64,000 nt of DNA from Xiphophorus maculatus. Lineage: Eukaryota > Chordata > Actinopteri > Cyprinodontiformes > Poeciliidae. The notes under the pieces were generated by a model that was not told where the DNA came from, made no database searches, and saw nothing but the letters and a program-made list of their open reading frames with translations. Below are positions 11,005-26,143 of this stretch, one piece after another. The stretch covers positions 30,545,084 to 30,609,083 of the forward strand of contig NC_036462.1 of assembly GCF_002775205.1 (NCBI RefSeq). Direction: 5' to 3'. Made by a program: the position numbers and the translations under genes. Position 1 is the first letter of the stretch. The number at the start of each line of letters is the position of its first letter.

Positions 11005-11906
11005 GTCTTCAAAATTCAACTTTACTGATCCCAAAGGGAAATTAAATGTTGTTGTGAGTCATATAGATTTGGTTTATGATAACATTACCCAAACCACGAA
11101 TTTCAGTAATTACATTCAAACTAATCAAACTCAATTTCTCAGAAAATAATCCTAAATAATAACTAATTAAAATGGATTTTAAACACAGAAATAGTCTAAT
11201 TATGGTAAGGCTGAACAATATTACAATATCATGAAATAAGTGTCTTATATCTGTATCAATAATGTTTTTGTTAGTTTTTCTGTTTTCAATATTTGGAATA
11301 CATTCTTGTTTAATCCATAGTTTTCACATCACAATGCTTTTTAATTTCTTTTTTTTATTTCTAAGCAATTATGAGGAATGGAGGTGAAACCAGAAACTGC
11401 TGCTGCGCAAGTGACTCAACAGGCTGTTGCTAGGTAACCAAAGAGCGAGAACATTATTTGATTCCACCAACCTTGCTTAGCTAGAGAGAGGTTGAGTTGG
11501 CGTCAGCTGGGTCAACAGGCCCGTTTCCCCTTTTTCTGTTTTCGGACACAATGTTTCCTTTTGACCTGTGGTCCTCGCACCCTGCTGTGCCAGTCCATTG
11601 GCTCCCCAGTGTGGATTTCAGCCTTGGTGGCATATTACCAGCTGAACTGTCTCCAATAGCCATCAGCTAAGCCGAGCAGCGTTCAGCCGTAAAGTTTGTT
11701 TTTATTCAAACTTCAGCAGTTTTCTAGTTGTTCTGCTGAGGCAGTGACATCAATGTGTGACATCACGCAAATTGATGTCACAAAGAGCGATGCACACTTT
11801 GTGGAGCTAGAGGGCATCACAGAGCTGCACGCTTGAATTCTACGGTCATAACCATTGAAGAAGAGAGACAGAGAGCACGTAGTAGTATCCTAACAAGAGA
11901 TTGAAA

Positions 11907-13022
11907 ATGAAAGCTTTTCGAGATAAAGAGGCAAATTCTAACACACAAGTAAAGAAAATCATTGAGAAGTTTTTGGATTTGTCCAGAGAAACGGGATCAA
12001 CAATGAGTCGCAGCAGTAAGACATCATCTTGTGATTCTGGAAAGGAAAAAGTACAACAGACATTAGCTGAAGAGACACAGAAGCCCCATGGAATATTGAA
12101 CGAAGTTGGCATGATGTCCATTGTAAAACAGTCTCTGATTGAAAGAAATGAGGAGCTGAAGATGCAAGTTCTGAACATAGAACAAGCTGCATTTGAAAAA
12201 GACAAGCTTCAAGACAAAGACGAGGAATTAAACAAACTGTTGCACGTAAACAAAACGTTAAAGGAGAACAACACCACCCTGGAGCAGAATACCACTGCCT
12301 TGGAGAACAAAAGCACCTCCCTGAAGCAGAGAATCAATGCCCTGGAGAAGGAAAAAAACACCCTGCAGCAGGAAAAAACTGCCCTAGGGCAGAAAAGCAC
12401 CGCTCTTCAGCAGAGAAACAATGTCCTGGAGAAAGAAAAAAATACGCTGGAGCAGGAAAAAACTGCCCTAGGGCAGAAAAGCACCGCTCTGGAACAGAGA
12501 ATTAACACCCTGGAGAAAGAAAAAAGTACCCTGGAGAAGGAAAAAACTGCTCTAGGGAATAAAAACACGACTCTGGAACATATAAACCATGCCCTGGAAA
12601 GGGAAAGAAATACCCTGGAGATGGAAAACACCATTTTCGATGAGATAAACACCGTCTTGGAGCAGAAAAGAGCCTCCTTGGAGGAGAAAAGCAACTTCTT
12701 GGAACAGATAAACACCGCCCTGACGCTGAGAAGCACCTCTCTGGAGCAGAAATGTTCTATCTTGGAGAATATCAACACCGCCTTGGAGCAGGAAAACGAG
12801 ATCCTGGAGCAGAAAAATACTGACTTAAAGAATATGAACACCGACCTGCAGCTTAAACTGGAGCAGCTGAACCAGAAAACCAGCGAAAACATCAAATCAG
12901 TTTCAGATCAGCTACAGAAGCAGCCTATATTCAGACGTGTCATCAGTGGCGTCTCCAATACCTTCCTGAAAATGTACCAAACAGGTACTATAAGGTACTG
13001 GATTGACACTTGGTACTGCTAA
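11907..13022 (+). CDS. Unknown coiled-coil protein, copy B
   Basis: Same ORF, 371 aa, intact. It differs from copy A by a few residues: NNVLEKEKNTLEQEK replaces NNALEKEKSTLEKEK in one heptad block. Most unit-to-unit variation is in the heptads, as expected of repeat slippage or conversion. Stop and AATAAA overlap as in A. Confidence 0.65.
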   Translation: MKAFRDKEANSNTQVKKIIEKFLDLSRETGSTMSRSSKTSSCDSGKEKVQQTLAEETQKPHGILNEVGMMSIVKQSLIERNEELKMQVLNIEQAAFEKDKLQDKDEELNKLLHVNKTLKENNTTLEQNTTALENKSTSLKQRINALEKEKNTLQQEKTALGQKSTALQQRNNVLEKEKNTLEQEKTALGQKSTALEQRINTLEKEKSTLEKEKTALGNKNTTLEHINHALERERNTLEMENTIFDEINTVLEQKRASLEEKSNFLEQINTALTLRSTSLEQKCSILENINTALEQENEILEQKNTDLKNMNTDLQLKLEQLNQKTSENIKSVSDQLQKQPIFRRVISGVSNTFLKMYQTGTIRYWIDTWYC

Positions 13023-13312
13023 ATAAAGAAGTGTGATGAGGGCTCCAAGCTTCATGCTTGAGTATCTGTGGCAGAAAGACTAGAGGACAACAGAACTACC
13101 GTGTCAGGGGAGCTTGACACTTGGGGACTTATGGTGGAAAAGCTTAACGCTTGAAAGATGTTGACAGGAGAGCTTGAGGCCCGCAGGACTGCGGTGCCAT
13201 GGGAACTTGAGGCCATCGAACACAGGTCTCCTTCGTCACCAGACAATTCCTTTGTCGCCAGGTCATCAGACCCTTATTTATCTTATGAACTCTAGTTTTG
13301 CTTTTATTTTAG

Positions 13313-13822
13313 TTAGGCGTCAGATGAAGAGCTTGGTCTGCTGACCCCAAGCTCCTCCCGGCCTGCCTCCAGGGCTTCGTAGCGAGTCCTGTTGGTCTCC
13401 AGGCTGACCTCCAGGGCTTCGTAGCGAGTCCTGTTGGTCTCCAGGCTGACCTCCAGGGCTTCGTAGCGAGTCCTGTTGGTCTCCAGGCTGACCTCCAGGG
13501 CTTCGTAGCGAGTCCTGTTGGTCTCCAGGCTGACCTCCAGGGCTTCGTAGCGAGTCCTGTTGGTCTCCAGGCTGACCTCCAGGGCTTCGTAGCGAGTCCT
13601 GTTGGTCTCCAGGCTGACCTCCAGGGCTTCGTAGCGAGTCCTGTTGGTCTCCAGGCTGACCTCCAGGGCTTCGTATCGAGTCCTGTTGGTCTCCAGGCTG
13701 ACCTCCAGGGCTTCGTAGAGGGTCCCATCGGCCTCCAGGTTCGTATTTGGTTTATGTATGTTGTATAATGGTTCATAAATTACATTTTGAAAACTATGTT
13801 TGATATTTATCCTTACAGGACT
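13313..13822 (-). other. Antisense 14-residue-repeat ORF, unit B
   Basis: Same frame, stop and poly(A) signal as in unit A, also without a start codon. The frame is uninterrupted. Confidence 0.4.
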
Positions 13823-15285
13823 TTAATATAAGGTAGCTATGGAAAGATAGTTTAAATCTCAAAGCCCCTTACCTTTGTGAAATGAAGAGCAAATGTTTCC
13901 AAAGCACAGTTAAAGAGTTGCTGGTAAATTAATTTATTCCCATGTTATAGAGTGGGAACGGATTATATCAGGTGGCTAAAGTATTTGGTTCTCCTCCTTT
14001 AACTTTGGCAAATAATTTCTGGCAGCTGAAATATCGATTCTCTCCTCTCCTCCCCCCATAACTTGGGGAAATAAAGAGCAACTGTTTCCAAATTCTGAAA
14101 AAATATTATGTGATAGCATGTAATATACTATAAATTTCCTTAATCCAGTAATCTGTCATATTTTACATTAGAACAGGATTTACCAGGAAGTCTACACTCT
14201 CATCTTTTCAGGAAGTCTTAATTTTTGTGCCCTGCTATCAGCAGCTTCCATCCTCTATCAGCAACGAACAATTAGAAATACACACTACGTGTTGGAAAAC
14301 TGTGTTTGGTGACTGACTTTTATTTTTCAGACTTAAGTGACAAAAGTTGGAAAAAGAGCGATTCTCTTGGCGTTTAAAATAACAACACAAAACAGCGTAA
14401 GAAGACCTCGTTTATTTATTTATTTTACAATTCTGTTATAGCTTCTTTTTAAAACAACAGCTGCCGATTAAACTGAATGTTACAACCTTGACATGATTAT
14501 ATGAGTTGTTTTAGTTGTGTATGAGTTATATGAGTTGTCTTCCATTTCTCGGCCCGAGAAGGAGAAGGATCAGGCTTGGAAAGCTCTGAAGGAGAGAGAA
14601 AACATTCTCAAGCTATTAGATGGAGAAAAAGAAGCAATGTTTGGTTTTTCTTCTTTCTTTAACCCACATCTCATCCTGTCCTTACAGACTCAGACAGGAG
14701 AAACTGCCCTGTAGTGTAAACATTTATGTGACATAGTTTTAATAGTGTGTAAAATCAGCCATCTGACTCTCAGCCTTGAGTAACGTTTTACTCAAATGAT
14801 CTGAAAATGATGGTCAGATCATTTTCAGATCATTTTCAGATCATTTTCAGATCTGACCATCTGAAAATGATCAGATCCGCCTCTCTGGCTGCAATGCGCG
14901 CTCCCGACACAGGGGGCGCGGATTTTCACAGGGTAACAGAATTTCAGCACGGATCGTGCAGTGACGACACTGCGGACATAGAAATGAAGACGTAGATGTG
15001 CCTCTAACCCTGAAAGCTTTACGTCAGTATCGCCCCCTTTGCGTCGGGTGGACGCAGCTCCCCGCGGTCCGGACCGACGCAGCTAAACACCAGCTGACCA
15101 AATCCAGCTGCTTCGTGGAGCTTTATTGTAAGAAAATAAAATAATTTTATGATTGAAAATTTTGTATTGAAATTTTCTTAATTTCTATGGAAGCCCGTTT
15201 CCGTCACTCTGTTAAAAAAATAAATGATCTCATTATGATATAGTATCTCAAAATAATGAGTTACTATCTCATTATAATGAGACAG

Positions 15286-16457
<1,172 letters not shown>

Positions 16458-19418
16458 TCATATCAACAGGACAATAGACAGGGGATGCAAATATTGGCTG
16501 GCTCAGAAATTAAAATGCATCCCCCCTACATTAATAGACTAGACAGTAAAGGATGATATAAAATGTTCTATATAACGGGCTTCTGTTTTGTAATGCTTTA
16601 AGCTATTATGGTGTTAAAAGAAAAATCGGGGGAATTTCAAACCATCTGCGGAGAACATTTTCATCAGACACTGAAAAACCTTCGACTCATACAGTCTGTC
16701 TCAATAAAGGTGTAAAAACCGTATTTATTTCAAATAATCTGCGAAATAAAAACCCACCGAAGTTTCGTCTTCGGTCATATTTCAGAAATAATAACGCCTC
16801 GAATCAGAAACGAGGTAAAACAAGAAACTTTTTTTCTTCGCCGTTAGGCACTTTTAACAGCAAACCAAACGCGACGTTTCGGTGAGGATCAACCTTCTTC
16901 AGGCCGTTTGCTGTTCCAACTGAGGAACTCAGTGCAACAACAACTATTTATAAACAAAAACTCCAAACTTCGAATTTACAAAGTATTTACAGTCAGCCGG
17001 GCTCTGATTGGCCCTTAGGATTCATATTGTAACGTCATCTGTATCCATGAGGGAGGATGAGGATGATGATGTCATCATTCTGGGGAGGACAGAGCTGCAG
17101 ACACACACTCTTCTGTTTCTGAATCTGTTGTGGGTAAAATGTGTTTTTCCTCTAAACCCTCCACTAGAAACAAAAATATAAGATCCTTATTTCAGAAGAA
17201 CATTGCTACTACACCTTATGTGACCCACTACTGGAGACAGTTTTTGTTTCTGATATCAAATGGTCAACGGTTTGGACTCTGCCCTCCAAATACATCATTA
17301 GGAACAAACCTTGTGATGTGTGCTTCAAACTTCTCCACTGGTGCTACCCTGCAAAACAAAACCTGCCCCAGGATATAGACCGTAGCTGCTCTTTCTGTAA
17401 TTTGGACAATGAGACAATAGTCCACTTATTCTGGAGGTGACCCTTCGCTGTCTCATTCTGGAAAGACGTTGTTTATTATATTCAATCTCATATTCTCAAG
17501 CACAAGATCTTGTATTCTTCATTGATGACCCTTCCTTCCACTGCATCATCGTGCACCTCCTTTTCAGCCATGTCCCAAACCTCACAATGACACAATGGAC
17601 AAAAACAAAGGAAGTCGCAAACTGCTACTTCTTAGCAGATCCGTGGCTAGTTGTCAGAGCTGAGCGTCATCACTCACTCTAAATTTTGCTCACTCTAAAT
17701 TGCGTGTCAATCATATGAAAACCTTAAAAGTCATAAATAGGCCACCCATTCCCTTCGTAGCTATGTGCTTTTAAAATGTAAGGTGATTGCGCCCTCTACT
17801 GGTGATTACGGAGCACTGGGATCAGTCAGACTGTTGGTATTGGAATAATAGAAGCAGCTGGGCTGCAGTACACTGCCGGTATCTCTGGCCCTCTCTGTTA
17901 CTCATTGCTTCTTCAGTTGAATTGAATTGAATTCAAAAATACTTTGTTGATCCCAAAGTAGAGGAATAAAGCATTCTATCCCTGAAATTGTGATTCCTTA
18001 AAACCTGATGCTTCCAGTGTTCAGGTTCATTTTCTGTCTGAACACATAGGAAATCTTAAAAACTAAGTTTCTAGTTGTTTCCATCATTTATGTGTCTGTT
18101 AGGAGTGTTGAAATGGAGTTACAACAATGTGGGAAAAATAAACGTTTTCTCACCGAGAGAAGCTTAAAATGGCCATTTCTTAAAATCTGATGCCTGTTTT
18201 GAATGTTCAGATTGATTTAGTGTCTGAGCACACCACGAAGCTTAAAATGGAAGTTTCTAGTTATTTTTGAACAGACACATGTTTGTATGGGGTTAGTGCC
18301 AGTGGACGCCTTATTTCCATTTCCATCTGCCTCCTACAAATGAATTTGGAGTTGCTCTTTATTTCCCAAAGTTATGGGGGGAGGAAAGGAGAGAATCGAT
18401 ATTTCAGCTGCCAGAAATAATCCGTTCCCCCTCCCTAACATGGGAACAAATTAATTTTCCAGAAAATCTTTAACGGTGCTTATTCCTCTCTTCATCAACA
18501 ACGAATCCTGTGAATTTGGTGACATTTTATCATTATTTGCCAAAGTTATGAGGGGGGAATTGTATATTTTAGCCATCTGAAATAATCCGTTTCCCCTCTA
18601 TAACATGGGAACAAATGTTAAACAAGTCTTTAACTCTGTTTATTCCTCTCTTCATCAACAATAAATTATGTAAGTTTGAAAACATTTGCTCATTATTTGC
18701 CAAAGTTAAAAGGGGGAACCACATATTTTAGCTGCCTGAAATAACCTGTTCCCCAGACATAACATGGGAGATAATTGTTTTTCTCACAATCTCCTTTAAC
18801 TGTTCTTAGTCTCCTCTTCATCAGTAACAAATCCTGTGAATTTGGTAATATATACCCTTTATTTACCAAACTTACTTGGGGGGGAACCATATATTTTAGC
18901 CACTTGAAAAAATTTGTTCCCCCTCCATGACATGGGACCTTATTATTTTTTCACAAACTCTTTAACTATGTCGATTCCTCTCTTCATCAACAACAAATCC
19001 TGTGGATTTGGTGACATTTGATTATTATTTTCCAAAGTTAAAGGAGGAGAACCAAATACTTTAGCCACCTGATATAATCCGTTCCCACTCTATAACATGG
19101 GAATAAATTAATTTACCAGCAACTCTTTAACTGTTGCTTTGGAAACATTTGCTCTTCATTTCACAAAGGTAAGGGGCTTTGGGGTTTAAACTATCTTTCC
19201 ATAGCTACCTTATATTAAAGTCCTGTAAGGATAAATACCAAACATAGTTTTCAAAATGTCACTTATTAACCATTATACAACATACATAAACCAACACACC
19301 ACAGCAAACTCAGGAACCTAAGGCAAACATGCAAAGTACTGATTTTACTGGTTTTATTTTTTGCTTAATTGATGATATTGTTTGTTTTTTTGCCCCTGTT
19401 TTATTTATTTTTCTGCAG

Positions 19419-19832
19419 GCTGAGGTTGATGCTGCTGTCCAGCTGCTACTGAAGCTGAAAATGGGCTACAAACAGATGACTGGTCAGGACTACAAAGCAG
19501 GACGTCAGTGAACGATGCTGCGCCGAACAACAGAACGGCAGCAGATTTGGCCGGTGAGGACGACACGGTGGATCCATGGACCGTTTCAACCACCAACGCC
19601 AAGGGAGCCGATTATGACAAATTAATAGGTGAGAGTCCAGTTAGCTTTAAGTCTGAGGGGAGGGATAATCCACCGTGGCGGATTGATAAACAATGCTTTC
19701 TCTTATTTCATTTTATTTTGTATTTTTAGTGAGGTTTGGGAGCAGTAAAATCGACCAGGAGCTGGTGGATAAAGAAGGTTTGTGGACAGAAGCCCCATCG
19801 CTTCCTACGAAGAGGAGTTTTCTTCTCACACA
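19419..19832 (+). pseudogene. wars1: wars1 exon fragments, copy C
   Basis: The exons at 19419-19628 and 19730-19832 have the same two frame breaks. One substitution changes the HH of QKPHHF to HR (near 19799). Confidence 0.83.
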
Positions 19833-21281
19833 CATGTTTGTTCTTCCAATTAATAACTGACAGATTAATCATATTAATGCAAAACTTTTCACATTATAAC
19901 TATGAACTTCAGTATGCTCTATTTTAGTGCATAATTTAGCATAATGTTTTACATCTTTTGGAAATAAAAATGATTTCCGATTGTTTTCAGCTCCCTCACT
20001 GCAAAAAACACTAAACCTCACCAAGTAGTTTTGGTCCAGTTTATTGTGCAAACATCTTAGTACACTTAGGATAAGATACAACTAACTTATGAGTAACTTT
20101 TCAGGAAGATATAGGAGCTTGTTTTACGTCAGTGATTCCTTAATATTGATGGAAAAAATACTAGATTATTTCACTTATAACTGGGGAAGAATGTTTTGTT
20201 TTAAGTATCATATTCTGTGAATGGAACTAATAATTCTTCAGCAATTTTAAGGAATTATTTACTTAAACAAGCTTCTATATCTTGCTGAAAAGTTTAGTCA
20301 GTTTTGTCTTATTTTAAGTGTACTAAAATATTTTCACTAGAAACTGGACAAAAAGAAAAAAAAAACTTGGTAAAGTGTTGTCTTCAAAATTCAACTTTAC
20401 TGATCCCAAAGGGAAATTAAATGTTGTTGTGAGTCATATAGATTTGGTTAATGATAACATTACCCAAACCACGAATTTCAGTAATTACATTCAAACTAAT
20501 CAAACTCAATTTCTCAGAAAATAATCCTAAATAATAACTAATTAAAATGGATTTTAAACACAGAAATAGTCTAATTATGGTAAGGCTGAACAATATTACA
20601 ATATCATGAAATAAGTGTCTTATATCTGTATCAATAATGTTTTTGTTAGTTTTTCTGTTTTCAATATTTGGAATACATTCTTGTTTAATCCATAGTTTTC
20701 ACATCACAATGCTTTTTAATTTCTTTTTTTTATTTCTAAGCAATTATGAGGAATGGAGGTGAAACCAGAAACTGCTGCTGCGCAAGTGACTCAACAGGCT
20801 GTTGCTAGGTAACCAAAGAGCGAGAACATTATTTGATTCCACCAACCTTGCTTAGCTAGAGAGAGGTTGAGTTGGCGTCAGCTGGGTCAACAGGCCCGTT
20901 TCCCCTTTTTCTGTTTTCGGACACAATGTTTCCTTTTGACCTGTGGTCCTCGCACCCTGCTGTGCCAGTCCATTGTCTCCCAAGTGTGGATTTCAGCCTT
21001 GGTGACATATTACCAGCCGAACTGTCTCCAATAGCCATCAGCTAAGCCGAGCAACGTTCAGCCGTAAAGTTTGTTTTTATTCAAACTTCAGCAGTTTTCT
21101 AGTTGTTCTGCTGAGGCAGTGACATCAACGTGTGACATCACGCAAATTGATGTCACAAAGAGCGATGCACACTTTGTGGAGCTAGAGGGCATCACAGAGC
21201 TGCACGCTTGAATTCTACGGTCATAACCATTGAAGAAGAGAGACAGAGAGCACGTAGTAGTATCCTAACAAGAGATTGAAA

Positions 21282-22412
21282 ATGAAAGCTTTTCGAGATA
21301 AAGAGGCAAATTCTAACACACAAGTCAAGAAAATCATTGAGAAGTTTTTGGATTTGTCCAGAGAAACGGGATCAACAATGAGTCGCAGCAGTAAGACATC
21401 ATCTTGTGATTCTGGAAAGGAAAAAGTACAACAGACATTAGCTGAAGAGACACAGAAGCCCCATGGAATATTGAACGAAGTTGGCATGATGTCCATTGTA
21501 AAACAGTCTCTGATTGAAAGAAATGAGGAGCTGAAGATGCAAGTTCTGAACATAGAACAAGCTGCATTTGGAAAAGACAAGCATCAAGACAAAGACGAGG
21601 AATTAAACAAACTGTTGCACGTAAACAAAACGTTAAAGGAGAACAACACCACCCTGGAGCAGAATACCACTGCCTTGGAGAACAAAAGCACCTCCCTGAA
21701 GCAGAGAATCAATGCCCTGGAGAAGGAAAAAAACACCCTGGAGCAGGAAAAAACTGCCCTAGGGCAGAAAAGCACCGCTCTTCAGCAGAGAAACAATGTC
21801 CTGGAGAAAGAAAAAAATACGCTGGAGCAGGAAAAAACTGCCCTAGGGCAGAAAAGCACCGCTCTGGAACAGAGAATTAACACCCTGGAGAAAGAAAAAA
21901 GTACCCTGGAGAAGGAAAAAACTGCTCTAGGGAATAAAAACACGACTCTGGAACATATAAACCATGCCCTGGAAAGGGAAAGAAATACCCTGGAGATGGA
22001 AAACACCATTTTCGATGAGATAAACACCGTCTTGGAGCAGAAAAGAGCCTCCTTGGAGGAGAAAAGCAACTTCTTGGAACAGATAAACACTGCCCTGACG
22101 CTGAGAAGCACCTCTCTGGAGCAGAAATGTTCTATCTTGGAGAATATCAACACCACCTTGGAGCAGGAAAACGAGATCCTGGAGCAGAAAAATACTGACT
22201 TGAAGAATATGAACACCGACCTGCAGCTTAAACTGGAGCAGCTGAACCAGCAGCCACCTGAACAGAAAATCAGCGAAAACATCAAATCAGTTTCAGATCA
22301 GCTACAGAAGCAGCCTATATTCAGACGTGTCATCACTGGCGTTTCCAATACCTTCCTGAAAATGTACCAAACAGGTACTATCAGGTACTGGGTTGACACT
22401 TGGTACTGCTAA
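21282..22412 (+). CDS. Unknown coiled-coil protein, copy C
   Basis: Intact, 376 aa. Compared with A and B it has five more residues (NQQPPEQ instead of NQ) just before SENIKSVSDQ, plus scattered changes such as FGKDKHQ for FEKDKLQ and VITG for VISG. The open frame has survived real divergence, a weak hint of constraint. Confidence 0.65.
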   Translation: MKAFRDKEANSNTQVKKIIEKFLDLSRETGSTMSRSSKTSSCDSGKEKVQQTLAEETQKPHGILNEVGMMSIVKQSLIERNEELKMQVLNIEQAAFGKDKHQDKDEELNKLLHVNKTLKENNTTLEQNTTALENKSTSLKQRINALEKEKNTLEQEKTALGQKSTALQQRNNVLEKEKNTLEQEKTALGQKSTALEQRINTLEKEKSTLEKEKTALGNKNTTLEHINHALERERNTLEMENTIFDEINTVLEQKRASLEEKSNFLEQINTALTLRSTSLEQKCSILENINTTLEQENEILEQKNTDLKNMNTDLQLKLEQLNQQPPEQKISENIKSVSDQLQKQPIFRRVITGVSNTFLKMYQTGTIRYWVDTWYC

Positions 22413-22758
22413 ATAAAGAAGTGTGATGAGGGCTCCAAGCTTCATGCTTGAGTATCTGTGGCAGAAAGACTAGAGGACAACAGAACTACCGTGTCAGGGG
22501 AGCTTGACACTTGGGGACTTATGGTGGAAAAGCTTAACGCTTGAAAGATGTTGACAGGAGAGCTTGAGGCCCGCAGGACTGCGGTGCCATGGGAACTTGA
22601 GGCCATCGAACACAGGTCTCCTTCGTCACCAGACAATTCCTTTGTCGCCAGGTCATCAGACCCTTATTTATCTTATGAACTCTAGTTTTGCTTTTATTTT
22701 AGTTAGGCGTCAGATGAGGAGCTTGGTCTGCTGACCCCAAGCTCCTCCCGGCCTGCCT

Positions 22759-23260
22759 CCAGGGCTTCGTAGCGAGTCCTGTTGGTCTCCAGGCTGACCT
22801 CCAGGGCTTCGTAGCGAGTCCTGTTGGTCTCCAGGCTGACCTCCAGGGCTTCGTAGCGAGTCCTGTTGGTCTCCAGGCTGACCTCCAGGGCTTCGTATCG
22901 AGTTCTGTTGGTCTCCAGGCTGACCTCCAGGGCTTCGTACGAGTCTGTCAGCTCAGGCTAGTCTGTGGTCTCCGGCTGACCTCCAGGGCTTCGTACCGAG
23001 TCTTGTTGGTCTCCTGGCTGACCTCCAGGGCTTCGTAGCGAGTCCTGTTGGTCTCCGGGCTGACCTCCAGGGCTTCGTACCGAGTCCTGTTGGTCTCCGG
23101 GCTGACCTCCAGGGCTTCGTATCGAGTCTTGTTGGTCTCCGGGCTGACCTCCAGGGCTTCGTACCGAGTCCTGTTGGTCTCCTGGCTGACCTCCAGGGCT
23201 TCGTACCGAGTCCTGTTGGTCTCCAGGCTGACCTCCAGGGCTTCGTAGAGGGTCCCATCG
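22759..23260. repeat. Expanded, rearranged 42-bp minisatellite (unit C)
   Basis: About 11.3 units. A disturbed unit near 22938-22975 breaks the 42-bp phase. The units to its right carry variants (CTCCGGGCTGAC, TACCGAGTC) not present in A or B, so the extra units arose separately. Confidence 0.92.
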
Positions 23261-24707
23261 GCCTCCAGGTTCGTATTTGGTTTATGTATGTTGTATAATG
23301 GTTCATAAATTACATTTTGAAAACTACGTTTGATATTTATCCTTACAGGACTTTAATATAAGGTAGCTATGGAAAGATAGTTTAAATCTCAAAGCCCCTT
23401 ACCTTTGTGAAATGAAGAGCAAATGTTTCCAAAGCACAGTTAAAGAGTTGCTGGTAAATTAATTTATTCCCATGTTATAGAGTGGGAACGGATTATATCA
23501 GGTGGCTAAAGTATTTGGTTCTCCTCCTTTAACTTTGGAAAATAATTTCTGGCAGCTGAAACATCGATTCTCTCCTCTCCTTCCCCCATAACTTGGGGAA
23601 ATAAAGAGCAACTGTTTCCAAATTCTCAAAAAATATTATGTGTGATAGCATGTAATATACTATAAATTTCCTTAATCCAGTAATCTGTCATATTTTACAT
23701 TAGAACAGGATTTACCAGGAAGTCTACACTCTCATCTTTTCAGGAAGTCTTAATGTTTGTGCCCTGCTATCAGCAGCTTCCATCCTCTATCAGCAACGAA
23801 CAATTAGAAATACACACTTCGTGTTGGAAAACTGTGTTTGGTGACTGACTTTTATTTGTCAGACTTAAGTGACAGAAGTTGGAAAAAGAGCGATTCTCTT
23901 GGCGTTTAAAATAACAACACAAAACAGCGTAAGAAGACCTCGTTTATTTATTTATTTTACAATTTTGTTATAGCTTCTTTTTAAAACAACAGCTGCCGAT
24001 TAAACTGAATGTTACAACCTTGACATGATTATATGAGTTGTTTTAGTTGTGTATGAGTTATATGAGTTGTCTTCCATTTCTCGGCCCGAGAAGGAGAAGG
24101 ATCAGGCCTGGAAAGCTCTGAAGGAGAGAGAAAACATTCTCAAGCTATTAGATGGAGAAAAAGAAGCAATGTTTGGTTTTTCTTCTTTCTTTAACCCACA
24201 TCTCATCCTGTCCTTACAGACTCAGACAGGAGAAACTGCCCTGTAGTGTAAACATTTATGTGACATAGTTTTAATAGTGTGTAAAATCAGCCATCTGACT
24301 CTCAGCCTTGAGTAACGTTTTACTCAAATGATCTGAAAATGATGGTCAGATCATTTTCAGATCATTTTCAGATCATTTTCAGATCTGACCAGCACGGATC
24401 GTGCAGTGACGACACTGTGGACATAGAAATGAAGACGTAGATGTGCCTCTAACCCTGAAAGCTTTACGTCAGTATCGCCCCCTTTGCGTCGGGTCCTGTT
24501 CGACGCAGCTAAACACCAGCTGACCAAATCCAGCTGCTTCCTGGAGCTTTATTGTAAGAAAATAAAAATTTTATGATTGAAAATTTTGTATTGAAATTTT
24601 CTTAATTTCTATGGAAGCCCGTTTCCGTCACTCTGTTAAAAATAAATGATCTCATTATGATATAGTATCTCAAAATAATGAGTTACTATCTCATTATAAT
24701 GAGACAG

Positions 24708-26143
<1,436 letters not shown>

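Larger units (their letters stand above)
8969..14094 (+). mobile_element. Fold-back (long-TIR) element, copy B
   Basis: This is a 5.1-kb element bounded by inverted arms. The left arm is 8969-9919 and the right arm 13750-14094. The right arm, reverse-complemented, matches both the outer part of the left arm (ending near AATTTGG, with the conserved GAATCGATATTTCAGCTGCC) and its inner part up to ATACATAAACCA. The left arm is longer because it contains about five 165-bp tandem units; the right arm keeps one to two. Such subrepeated arms of unequal length are typical of fold-back elements. Inside lie wars1 exons, a hairpin MITE, a coiled-coil ORF on plus and a 42-bp minisatellite. No transposase was recognised and no clear target-site duplication was seen. 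Confidence 0.75.
18343..23624 (+). mobile_element. Fold-back element, copy C
   Basis: Left arm 18343-19293, right arm 23279-23624. It is 5.28 kb long, longer than copy B mainly through extra 42-bp minisatellite units. It carries the most substitutions of the five copies. Confidence 0.75.
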
